Assembly (NCBI GenBank): GCA_964242335.1
Contig: CAXTAY010000011.1
Location: forward strand, 38,203-102,202
Source: Lichenicoccus sp964242335
GTDB lineage: Bacteria > Pseudomonadota > Alphaproteobacteria > Acetobacterales > Acetobacteraceae
Direction: 5' to 3'
Length of the DNA: 64,000 nt
The notes beneath the pieces were generated by a model. That model did no database searches. It was not told where the DNA came from and worked only from the letters and a program-made list of their open reading frames with translations. Positions within the stretch are counted from its first letter, which is position 1; the number at the start of each line of letters is the position of its first letter. The position numbers and the translations under genes are program-made. This document shows positions 53,032 to 60,927 of the stretch, in pieces.

Positions 53032-54285
53032 TCAGCCGTAGCGCGCCAGCGACAGGTCCTCGTGCTCGATGTTGGGACGGCGCCCGGCGATCAGGTCGGC
53101 GACCAGCCGGCCGGAGCCGCAGGCCATGGTCCAGCCCAGCGTGCCGTGGCCGGTGTTGAGCCAGAGGTTGCGGTAGCGCCCGGCCGGCCCGACCACCGGG
53201 GTGCCGTCGGGCGTGTTCGGCCGCAGCCCGGTCCAGAAGCTGGCGCGCGACAGGTCGCCGCCGCCGAACAGCTCGTTGAAGCTCAGCTCCAGCGTCTCGC
53301 GCCGCTCGGCGCGCAGGCGCAGGTCGTAGCCGGTCAGCTCGGCGGTGCCGCCGACGCGGATGCGGTCGCCGAGCCGGGTGATCGCGACCTTGTAGGTCTC
53401 GTCGTTCACCGTCGAGACCGGCGCGCGCGCCGCGTCGGTCAGCGGGATGGTCAGCGAGTAGCCCTTCACCGGGTAGACCGGCAGCCGGATGCCGAGCGGC
53501 TTGAGCAGGGCAGGCGTGTAGCTGCCCATCGCCACCAGGTAGGCGTCGCCGCTGATCGGGCCATGATCGGTGTGCACCGCGCTCACCGTGTCGCCCTCGG
53601 TGCGCAGCGCATGGATCGCGATGCCGGTGCGGAACACCACGCCCGCCGCCGCGGCCTTCTCGGCGAGGCGGCGGGTGAACAGGTGAGCGTCGCCGGACTC
53701 GTCGCCCGGCAGACGCAGGCCGCCCTTCAGCAGGTGCCGCACCCGCCCCAGCGCCGGCTCGGCGCGCACGCAGCCTTCCACGTCGAGCAGCTCGTGCGCG
53801 ACCCCGCCCTCGGCGAGGATGCGCATGTCCTCCGCCGCATGGTCGAGCTGCGACTGCTTGCGGAACAGCTGCACCAGGCCGCGCTGCCGGTCGTCGTAGG
53901 TGATGCCGGTCTCGACCCGCAGGTCGCCCAGGCAGTCGCGGCTGTACTCGGCGAGGCGCAGCATGCGGCCCTTGTTGCGGGCGTAGGCCTCGTCGTTGCA
54001 GTTGCGCAGCAGCTGGATCATCCAGCGCCACATCGCCGGATCCAGCCTCGCGCGGATCACCAGCGGGCTGTGCTTGCCGAGCATCCAGCCCAGCGCCTTG
54101 CGCGGCAGCCCGGGCGCCGCCCAGGGCGTGGAGTAGCCGGGCGAGACCTGGCCGGCGTTGGCGAAGCTGGTCTCCATCCCGGTCTGCTGGTGCCGGTCCA
54201 CCAGCTCCACCGCGTGGCCGAGACGGGCCAGGTACCAGGCAGAGCTCACGCCGATCACGCCGCCGCCGAGCACGATGACCTTCAT
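53032..54285 (-). CDS. dadA: D-amino acid dehydrogenase
   Basis: 417 residues, a typical DadA. VIVLGGGVIGVSSAWYLARLGHAV is the FAD-binding Rossmann motif, followed by VDRHQQTGMETSFANAGQVSPGYSTPWAAPG, a DadA hallmark. KGYSLTIPL and FWTGLRPNTPDGTPVVGP lie near the active site. It oxidises D-alanine to pyruvate at the inner membrane. Its ATG overlaps the alr stop by four bases, so racemase and dehydrogenase are translated together, as in dadAX catabolic units. Confidence 0.96.
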   Translation of the reverse strand: MKVIVLGGGVIGVSSAWYLARLGHAVELVDRHQQTGMETSFANAGQVSPGYSTPWAAPGLPRKALGWMLGKHSPLVIRARLDPAMWRWMIQLLRNCNDEAYARNKGRMLRLAEYSRDCLGDLRVETGITYDDRQRGLVQLFRKQSQLDHAAEDMRILAEGGVAHELLDVEGCVRAEPALGRVRHLLKGGLRLPGDESGDAHLFTRRLAEKAAAAGVVFRTGIAIHALRTEGDTVSAVHTDHGPISGDAYLVAMGSYTPALLKPLGIRLPVYPVKGYSLTIPLTDAARAPVSTVNDETYKVAITRLGDRIRVGGTAELTGYDLRLRAERRETLELSFNELFGGGDLSRASFWTGLRPNTPDGTPVVGPAGRYRNLWLNTGHGTLGWTMACGSGRLVADLIAGRRPNIEHEDLSLARYG

Positions 54286-55412
54286 GCGGCATCTCCTTCG
54301 TCGGCACCCAGGTAGCGGCGGTGGTAGCGGCCCCCGAGGGCGGTGAGCATCTCGTAGCCGATGGTGCCGGCGGCCTCGGCGGCTTCGTCGAGGCTGCGGC
54401 TGGGGCCGATCAGGTCGATCTCGGTGCCGGGCGGCAGCGCCGTCTCGCCGAGTGCGGTGACGTCGAGCGCCAGGCTGTCCATCGAGATCCGGCCGACGAT
54501 CGGCAGTGGCGTGGGCTCGCCCGACGAGAGGGTGGCGACGCCGCGTCCGCCGGAGGCGCGCAGGAAGCCGTCCGCGTAGCCGACGCCGACGGTGGCGATC
54601 CGCCGCGGCGTGTCGGCCACGTAGCGGGCGCCGTAGCCGACGCTGGCACCGGCGGGGATCCAGCGCAGCTGCACCACGCGGCCCTGCAGGCGGATCACCG
54701 GATGCATCGAATTGGCCCGACCCGGCACCGGGTTGACGCCGTACAACGCGGCGCCCGGACGGATCATGCCGAAGCGATACTCCGGGCCCAGGAAGCTGCC
54801 CGACGAGGCGGCGAGGCTGGCGCGCACGTCCGGCAGCAGTGCCGCCAGCGCCTCGAAGCGACGGCGCTGCTCGGCATTGGCCGGATGCGCGGGCGTGTCG
54901 GCGCAGGCCAGGTGGCTCATCAGCAGCACCGGCACGATGCCTTCCAGCCGTGACGGGTCGCCGGCCAGCGCCTCCGCCTCCGCAGGCGACAGGCCGAAGC
55001 GGGACATCCCGCTATCGACCTGCAGCACCGCCGCCAGCGTCCGGCCCTCGGAGCGCGACAGCGCCTGCCACTCTGCGACCTGATCGAGGCTGTTCAGCAC
55101 CGGGATCAGGCCGTGCCGCAGCATCGCACCACAGGTGCCGGGCATCGGCCCGTTGAGCACGTAGAGGGCGCGCTCGGGCTCCAGGCACGGCCGCAATGCC
55201 GCGCCCTCGTCCAGGTGCGCCACGAAGAAGTGCCGACAGCCCTCGCGCTGCAGCCGACGCGCCACCGCCGCCGCACCCAGCCCGTAGCCGTCCGCCTTGA
55301 CCACCGCGGCGCAGAGTGCCGGTCCGGCGAGCTCGCGCAGCAGCCGGTAGTTCGCGGCGATCGCGTCCAGGTCGATGGTCAGCAGGCCGCCGGCCCGGGC
55401 TCGCGCCGACAT
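54282..55412 (-). CDS. alr: Alanine racemase, PLP-dependent (dad type)
   Basis: 376 residues with the two-domain racemase fold. AAVVKADGYGLGAA carries the PLP Lys39. GVNPVPGR, VGYGARYVADTPR hold the second catalytic Tyr, and GRISMDSLALDVT closes the active site. It interconverts L- and D-alanine for the cell wall or, given the dadA partner, for L-alanine catabolism (the DadX role). It is the first gene of alr-dadA. It starts with ATG at 55412, 24 bases after the FNR-like gene's stop on the same strand. Confidence 0.95.
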   Translation of the reverse strand: MSARARAGGLLTIDLDAIAANYRLLRELAGPALCAAVVKADGYGLGAAAVARRLQREGCRHFFVAHLDEGAALRPCLEPERALYVLNGPMPGTCGAMLRHGLIPVLNSLDQVAEWQALSRSEGRTLAAVLQVDSGMSRFGLSPAEAEALAGDPSRLEGIVPVLLMSHLACADTPAHPANAEQRRRFEALAALLPDVRASLAASSGSFLGPEYRFGMIRPGAALYGVNPVPGRANSMHPVIRLQGRVVQLRWIPAGASVGYGARYVADTPRRIATVGVGYADGFLRASGGRGVATLSSGEPTPLPIVGRISMDSLALDVTALGETALPPGTEIDLIGPSRSLDEAAEAAGTIGYEMLTALGGRYHRRYLGADEGDAA

Positions 55413-55436
55413 CAGGCCCTCACCGACAGGAGGCCT

Positions 55437-56477
55437 TCACGGCGCCGACATCGCCGGCACCCCCTTGCTGGTGGAGTACTCGAAGTGCAGCGCGGTGTCG
55501 GGATGCACGATCGGATGGATCGCGTGCGCCGCCATCGCCGCCTCGCTGAAGCCCTGCAGGATCAGCTTGAGCTTGCCGGGGTAGGTCGCGACGTCGCCGA
55601 TCGCGAACACGCCGGGCCAGGAGGTCTCGCAGCTGCTCGGCGTCACCTGGATGTGGTGCGCGGTCGAGTGCAGGTTCCAGTGCGCGATCGGCCCGAGATC
55701 GGTCGAGAGCCCGAAGAACGCGAGCAGGTGGTCGGCCTCGATCCGGCGCGTCGTGCCCTCCAGCGTCGCCACCTCGACGGCGGCCAGCCGGCCGGCCTCG
55801 CCGTGCAGGGCGTGCAGCTGGTAGGGCACCACGCGCTCGATCGGCCCGTCCGGCGCGCACGCCGCGTCGAGTCGCGACAGGCTCTCGGGCGCGGCGCGGA
55901 ACCTCGCACGGCGATGCACCAGGAACACGCGGGAGGCCACTTCGCGCAGCGCCAGGGCCCAGTCAACGGCGCTGTCGCCGCCGCCCGCGATCACCACCCG
56001 CTTGCCGCGGAACGCTTCCTTCTGCCGCACCGAATACTGCACCGCGCCGCTGCGCTCGAACGCCTCCAGCCCCGGCAGCGGCGGCCGGTTCGGCCCGAAC
56101 GCGCCGGCGCCGGCGGCGATCAGCACCGTGCGCGCCCGCACCCGCTCGCCGCGGTCGGTGTGCAGCGTGAAGGCGCCGCGCATGCCCTGCAGACGCTCGA
56201 CCCGACGGTCCAGCAGGCGCGGCACCGCGAACGGCGCGATCTGCGCCTCCAGCGCCGCGACCAGGGCGGCGCCCTCGATCGCGGGATGCGCCGGGATGTC
56301 GTAGATCGGCTTCTCCGGATACAGCGCCGCGCACTGGCCGCCGGTCTCGGCCAGGCTGTCGATCAGCACGCAGCGCAGCTTGAGCATGCCGCACTGGAAC
56401 GCCGCGAACAGCCCGACCGGGCCCGCGCCGATGATCGCGACGTCGGCTTCGGTCTCGTTCTGCTCGCGTTGCGACAT
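55437..56477 (-). CDS. Ferredoxin/flavodoxin-NADP(+) reductase of the thioredoxin-reductase-like type
   Basis: 346 residues. ADVAIIGAGPVGLFAAFQCGM is the FAD site. IDSLAETGGQCAALYPEKPIYDIP is the hallmark of the TrxR-like FNR family (YumC-type). GGGDSAVDWAL is the NADP site and AIGDVATYPGKLKLILQGF the C-terminal FAD motif. There is no CxxC pair, so it is not a thioredoxin reductase. It moves electrons between NADPH and ferredoxin or flavodoxin. I use the ATG at 56477 (AGGG upstream); a GTG two codons earlier is possible. It heads the alr-dadA strand group. Confidence 0.92.
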   Translation of the reverse strand: MSQREQNETEADVAIIGAGPVGLFAAFQCGMLKLRCVLIDSLAETGGQCAALYPEKPIYDIPAHPAIEGAALVAALEAQIAPFAVPRLLDRRVERLQGMRGAFTLHTDRGERVRARTVLIAAGAGAFGPNRPPLPGLEAFERSGAVQYSVRQKEAFRGKRVVIAGGGDSAVDWALALREVASRVFLVHRRARFRAAPESLSRLDAACAPDGPIERVVPYQLHALHGEAGRLAAVEVATLEGTTRRIEADHLLAFFGLSTDLGPIAHWNLHSTAHHIQVTPSSCETSWPGVFAIGDVATYPGKLKLILQGFSEAAMAAHAIHPIVHPDTALHFEYSTSKGVPAMSAP

Positions 56478-56570
56478 CGTCACCCTATCAATGCCCCTTG
56501 GGCTGCCGCTCTTGGCTGCCCGTCATGGTCCGGCCGCGTATATTGTGGAGCCGGTACGGGCTACGGCAAG

Positions 56571-57059
56571 ATGCGGCGGATGGATGAGTTGCACCTCGAG
56601 GACCTGGCCGCAACCGAGGCGCTCGGCCACCGTCTGGCGGCGGCGCTGCGCGCGGGCGACAGCGTGCTGCTGGAGGGACCGCTCGGCGCCGGCAAGACCG
56701 CACTCGCCCGCGCCGTGCTGCGCGCGCTGTGCCGGGCACCGTCGCTGGAGGTGCCGAGCCCGAGCTACACCCTGGTGCAGAGCTACGACGCGCCCGGCTT
56801 CACCGTGTCACACTTCGACCTGTGGCGGCTGGAGAGCGAGGGAGGCGCCCCCGAGCGTGCCGTGGCCGAGCTCGGATGGGACGAGGCGCGCGAGGGCGTC
56901 GTGCTGGTGGAGTGGCCGGACCGGCTCGGCGCGCTGACGCCGGACGATGCCCTGACCCTGACCCTGCGGCCGTCGCCCGAACATCCCGGGCGGCGGCTGG
57001 CCCGCCTCACGGGCTGGGCGCAGCGGCGCGCGTGGCTCCCGGGGGCGATGCCGCGATGA
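56571..57059 (+). CDS. tsaE: tRNA threonylcarbamoyladenosine biosynthesis ATPase TsaE
   Basis: 162 residues. LLEGPLGAGKTALARAVL is the P-loop (about 34-51). SPSYTLVQSY and FTVSHFDLWRL are the family's conserved blocks. VLVEWPDRLG is the Walker B-like end. TsaE works with TsaB and TsaD to make t6A37 in tRNA. ATG codons at 56571 and 56580 are both possible. The stop overlaps the next gene by ATGA, so this gene begins a four-gene coupled run to addA. Confidence 0.93.
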   Translation: MRRMDELHLEDLAATEALGHRLAAALRAGDSVLLEGPLGAGKTALARAVLRALCRAPSLEVPSPSYTLVQSYDAPGFTVSHFDLWRLESEGGAPERAVAELGWDEAREGVVLVEWPDRLGALTPDDALTLTLRPSPEHPGRRLARLTGWAQRRAWLPGAMPR

Positions 57060-57877
57060 GCGCCGGCAGCATCCGGGACAGCACGGGCGGGCTGTTCCCG
57101 GTCCTCGCCTCGCGCGAGCCGCGTCGCGCGATGCTGCTGGCGGCGGGGCGGGGGCGGCGGATGCGCCCGCTCACCGACGCCACCGCCAAGCCGCTGCTGC
57201 CGGTCGGCGGCCAGAGCCTGCTCGACCACGCGCTGGACCGGCTCGCCGCCGCCGGGGTCGAGCAGGTCGTGGTCAACGCGCACTGGCAGGCCGATCAGGT
57301 CGAGCGGCACCTGCTCGCCCGCGGCGCGCGCCGGCCCGGACCGCCGCGCACGGTGGCGCTGCGCGAGCCCGAGCCGCTGGAGACCGGCGGCGCGGTGCTC
57401 GCCGCACTCGATGCCGGGCTGCTCGACCGCGAGGCGCCGTTCTTCGTGGTCAACGGCGACAGCCTCTGGCTCGACGGACCGTCGGCGGCGCTCGATCGCC
57501 TGGCCGCCGCCTTCGATCCGGAGCGGCTCGACGCGCTGCTCCTGCTCAGCCGCATCGTCGGCGCGGTGGGCGACGTCGGGCTGGCGGACTTCGCCGGCGA
57601 CTTCGCGCTCGACCCCGACGGCAAGCTGCGTCGGCGCCGCGAGCACGAGATCGTGCCGTTCGTGTATGCCGGCGTGCAGATCGTCTCGCCGCGCCTGTTC
57701 GACGGTGTCGCTGCGGGTCGGTTCAGCATGAACCTGCTTTGGGACCGCGCGATCCGCACCCGACGCGCGCGCGGGCTGGTGCATGACGGGCCGTGGTTCC
57801 ACCTCTCGCGTCCGGCCGACCTGATCGCCACCGGCGCGGCACTTCGCGACCCGGGCTTCGGCCCGTCCGACACGTGA
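57056..57877 (+). CDS. MurU-like nucleotidyltransferase
   Basis: 273 residues of a sugar-1-phosphate nucleotidyltransferase. AMLLAAGRGRRMRPLTDATAKPLLPVGG is the nucleotide-binding signature with the Gly-rich loop and the Lys-Pro-Leu/metal site. FFVVNGDSLWLD holds the catalytic Asp. Its position between tsaE and addB matches the MurU of the MurNAc recycling route (UDP-MurNAc from MurNAc-1-phosphate), though mannose-1-phosphate guanylyltransferase is the alternative. In many relatives a kinase gene (amgK) lies between tsaE and this gene; it is absent here. It is coupled to addB by a GTGA overlap. Confidence 0.85.
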   Translation: MSAGSIRDSTGGLFPVLASREPRRAMLLAAGRGRRMRPLTDATAKPLLPVGGQSLLDHALDRLAAAGVEQVVVNAHWQADQVERHLLARGARRPGPPRTVALREPEPLETGGAVLAALDAGLLDREAPFFVVNGDSLWLDGPSAALDRLAAAFDPERLDALLLLSRIVGAVGDVGLADFAGDFALDPDGKLRRRREHEIVPFVYAGVQIVSPRLFDGVAAGRFSMNLLWDRAIRTRRARGLVHDGPWFHLSRPADLIATGAALRDPGFGPSDT

Positions 57878-60800
57878 CGGTCCGACCGGTGACCCCTATC
57901 CCGCCCGCAGCACCCGCGCTCGCCTGCATCCCCGGGCATCTGCCGTTCCTCGACGGCCTGGCGCGGCGCTGGCTGCTGCGGCACGGCGAGCGGTCGGACG
58001 GCGAGGCGGCGGCGGAGGCCGCCGGGCGCGGCATGATCCTGCTGCCGACCCGGCGGGCGGCGCGCGCGCTGGGCGAGGCGTTCCTGCGCCTGCGCGGCGG
58101 CCGGGTGACGCTGCTGCCGCGCATCGTCGCCGCCGGCGCGCTGGACGAGGCGCCGCTGGCGCTGGCGGGGGCGCTGGACCTGCCGCCCGCGGTCGAGCCG
58201 ATGCGCCGGCTGGCCGAGCTGTCGCGGCTGATCCTCGCCGCCGGACGGCATTTCGGCACCGCTCCGGTCGCCGACCAGGCCTGGCTGCTGGCGCGGTCGC
58301 TGGCCGAGCTGATGGACGAGGCCGAGCGGGCCGAGACCGATCTCGCCGCCCGCCTGCCGCTGCTCGCCGAGAACCATGCCGAGCATTGGCAGAAGACGCT
58401 CCGGTTCCTCCACATCGTCACCGACGCCTGGCCGCAGTGGCTGGCCGAGAACCGGCTGATGAACCCGGCGGCGCGCCAGGTCGCCCTGCTGCGCGCGCAG
58501 GCCGAGGCGTGGCGTGAGCGGGGCGCGGGACCGCCGGTCTGGGCCGCCGGCTTCACCGTCGCGAGCCCCGCCCTGGCGGCGCTGCTGTCGGTGATCGCCC
58601 GGCTGCCCGACGGGATCGTGGTGCTGCAGGGGCTCGACCGCGGGCTGGACGAGACGGAGTTCGACGCGCTGCCGGACGGCCACGCCCAGGCCGGCCTCGC
58701 CACGCTGCTGGGCGCGATCGGCGCCCGCCGGGCGGAGGTGGCGGAGTGGGAGGGCGCGGCGTTCGCCGGGCCCGGTGCGGTGCCGGCTGGACGGGTGCGG
58801 GCGCTGCAGGCGGCGCTGCTGCCCGAGCGGTCGCTCGGTGCGTGGCTGCACGACACCGCGCCGGCGACGCTCGCCGGGTTGAGCCGGATCGATCCCGCCG
58901 ATCAGCAGGAGGAGGCGGCCGCGATCGCATTGGTGCTGCGTCAGGCCATCGAGACCCCAGGCCACCGCGCGGCGCTGATCACGCCGGATCGCATGCTCGC
59001 CGGTCGGGTCGCGGTCGAGCTGACCCGGTTCGGCGTGATGGTCGACGACAGCGCCGGCGAGATGCTGGCCGGCAGCCCGCCGGCGGTGCTGCTGCGCCTG
59101 CTGGCCCGCGCCTGCGCCGACGGGTTGCCGCCGGCGGCGCTGCTGGCGCTGCTCAAGCATCCGTTCGCCGCCATGGGCCACGGACCGGGCCAGTGCCGCA
59201 ACCTGGCGCGGCGGCTGGAACTGGCCTGCCTGCGCGGTCCAGCGCCCAATCCCGGCATCGACGGGCTGCGCGACGCGCTGACCGCGGCGTGCCGCGATCC
59301 ACGCCGGCGTCCGGCGGATGCGCCGGCGGTGCGCGGCTTCCTCGACGAGCTGGAGCGCGTGCTGTCGCCCCTGACCCGGATCCTTGCCGGGCGTCGGCCG
59401 CAGAAGCTGCCGGCACTGCTGCAGGCGCTGCTGCGTGCCGCCGAGGCGCTGGTCGCGACCGACACCCTGAGCGGGGCGGAGCGGCTCTGGTCGCACGAGG
59501 ACGGCAACGCGCTCGCCGAGCACCTGACGGCGCTGCTCGAGCAGTCCGCGATCCTGCCGCCGCAGCCGGCCTCGGTGCTGTCGCCGCTGCTGGATGCCTC
59601 GCTGGCCGGCATCGCGGTGCGCAGCCGGCGCGCCCTGCGCGGCCGCGCCGCCGCCCAGGAGCATCCGCGGGTCTTCATCTGGGGGCTGCTGGAGGCGCGC
59701 CTGCAATCGGTCGAGCTGGCGGTACTCGGCGGCCTCGTGGAGGGCGTCTGGCCGCACGCCACCGATCCCGGGCCCTGGATGAGCCGGCCGATGCGCACCC
59801 GCGCCGGCCTGCCCTCGCCCGAGGCGTCGATCGGCCAGTCGGCGCACGATTTCCTTACCGCGGCGTGCAGCGCGCCCGACGTGGTGCTGTCCTGCCCGGG
59901 GCGGCGTGATGGCGCCCCGGCGGTGCCGGCGCGATGGCTGGTGCGGCTCGATGCCTGGCTCGGCGGCCGGCGGCAGCATCTCGCCACCCATCCGGCGCTG
60001 TCGTGGCTGCGCCGCATGGACCAGCCCGAGCGGGCGCCGCGCCCGGTCGCGGCACCGGCGCCGAAGCCGGCGCTGGCGCTGCGGCCGCGCAGCCTCAGCA
60101 TCACCGAGATCGAGACCTGGATGCGCGATCCCTACGCCATCCACGCCCGGCACGTGCTCAGGCTGCGGGCGCTGCCGCCGCTGGAGCAGGCGGCCGATGC
60201 CGCGGATTACGGGGTGATCGTGCACGACGCGCTGCAGGCGTTCCTGCAGGCGCATGGCGCCGGCTGGCCGCAGCACGCGGAGGCACTGCTGCGCGCCGGC
60301 TTCCTGGCGGCACTCGAGCGGGCGGCGCTGCGTCCCGCACTCGCCGCCTGGTGGCGGCCGCGGCTGCTGCGCATCGCGGAGTGGGTCGCGCAGGCGGAAG
60401 CGGAACGCAGGCGGTTGCAGCCGCCGCTGCGCATCGGCACCGAGATCAGCGGCCGCGCCACCCTGTCCGGCCTGCCGGGCGGCGATTTCGTGCTGCGCGG
60501 CCGCGCCGACCGGATCGAGTACTGCCCCGACGGCACGCTGTCGCTGCTCGACTACAAGACCGGCGCCCCGCCCGCCGCTTCCCTGGTCAAGGCCGGCTGG
60601 TCCTCGCAGCTGGTGCTCGAGGCGGCGATGGCGCGCCTCGGCGGCTTCGGCCCGGAGTTCCAGGGCGAGACCTCCTACCTCGCCTACTGGAGCCTGTCCG
60701 GCGGCCACGAGCCCGGACGGGTGCTGGTGCCGGTCAGGGAGCAGCCGGCGCTGCGCGAGCTCGTCGCCTCCTGCTGGGAGGCGCTGGGCGAGCTGGTGCG

Positions 60801-60927
60801 CGCCTACGACGATCCGGCGCAGCCATACCTGTCGCAGCCGCGCCCCGGCGCCTCGCCGCGCTTCAGCGACTATGCCGGCCTGGCGCGCGTCGCCGAGTGG
60901 AGCGCGGCGCGTGAGGACGGGCTGTGA
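57874..60927 (+). CDS. addB: Double-strand break repair protein AddB
   Basis: 1017 residues, the alphaproteobacterial AddB size. An N-terminal inactivated SF1-like helicase region (MILLPTRRAARALGEAFLRL; no good Walker A) leads to a C-terminal nuclease domain. The nuclease PD-(D/E)XK motif is RGRADRIEY then LLDYKTGAPP, with Asp893 and Lys895. AddB recognises Chi and cuts one strand; AddA drives the motor. A GTG at 57874 overlaps the preceding stop and is preferred; another GTG lies 15 bases further. It overlaps addA by GTGA. Confidence 0.95.
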   Translation: MTVRPVTPIPPAAPALACIPGHLPFLDGLARRWLLRHGERSDGEAAAEAAGRGMILLPTRRAARALGEAFLRLRGGRVTLLPRIVAAGALDEAPLALAGALDLPPAVEPMRRLAELSRLILAAGRHFGTAPVADQAWLLARSLAELMDEAERAETDLAARLPLLAENHAEHWQKTLRFLHIVTDAWPQWLAENRLMNPAARQVALLRAQAEAWRERGAGPPVWAAGFTVASPALAALLSVIARLPDGIVVLQGLDRGLDETEFDALPDGHAQAGLATLLGAIGARRAEVAEWEGAAFAGPGAVPAGRVRALQAALLPERSLGAWLHDTAPATLAGLSRIDPADQQEEAAAIALVLRQAIETPGHRAALITPDRMLAGRVAVELTRFGVMVDDSAGEMLAGSPPAVLLRLLARACADGLPPAALLALLKHPFAAMGHGPGQCRNLARRLELACLRGPAPNPGIDGLRDALTAACRDPRRRPADAPAVRGFLDELERVLSPLTRILAGRRPQKLPALLQALLRAAEALVATDTLSGAERLWSHEDGNALAEHLTALLEQSAILPPQPASVLSPLLDASLAGIAVRSRRALRGRAAAQEHPRVFIWGLLEARLQSVELAVLGGLVEGVWPHATDPGPWMSRPMRTRAGLPSPEASIGQSAHDFLTAACSAPDVVLSCPGRRDGAPAVPARWLVRLDAWLGGRRQHLATHPALSWLRRMDQPERAPRPVAAPAPKPALALRPRSLSITEIETWMRDPYAIHARHVLRLRALPPLEQAADAADYGVIVHDALQAFLQAHGAGWPQHAEALLRAGFLAALERAALRPALAAWWRPRLLRIAEWVAQAEAERRRLQPPLRIGTEISGRATLSGLPGGDFVLRGRADRIEYCPDGTLSLLDYKTGAPPAASLVKAGWSSQLVLEAAMARLGGFGPEFQGETSYLAYWSLSGGHEPGRVLVPVREQPALRELVASCWEALGELVRAYDDPAQPYLSQPRPGASPRFSDYAGLARVAEWSAAREDGL

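Noticed and set aside
52970..54307. Overlapping 445-447-residue frames across dadA on both strands
   Set aside because: dadA in its own frame carries the FAD motif and family hallmarks; the others are shadows.
57295..60708. A 1137-residue antisense frame over the murU-like gene and addB
   Set aside because: Composition is that of an antisense shadow (Gln/Arg/Gly/His-rich) and it has no motifs; addB on the plus strand is unmistakable.
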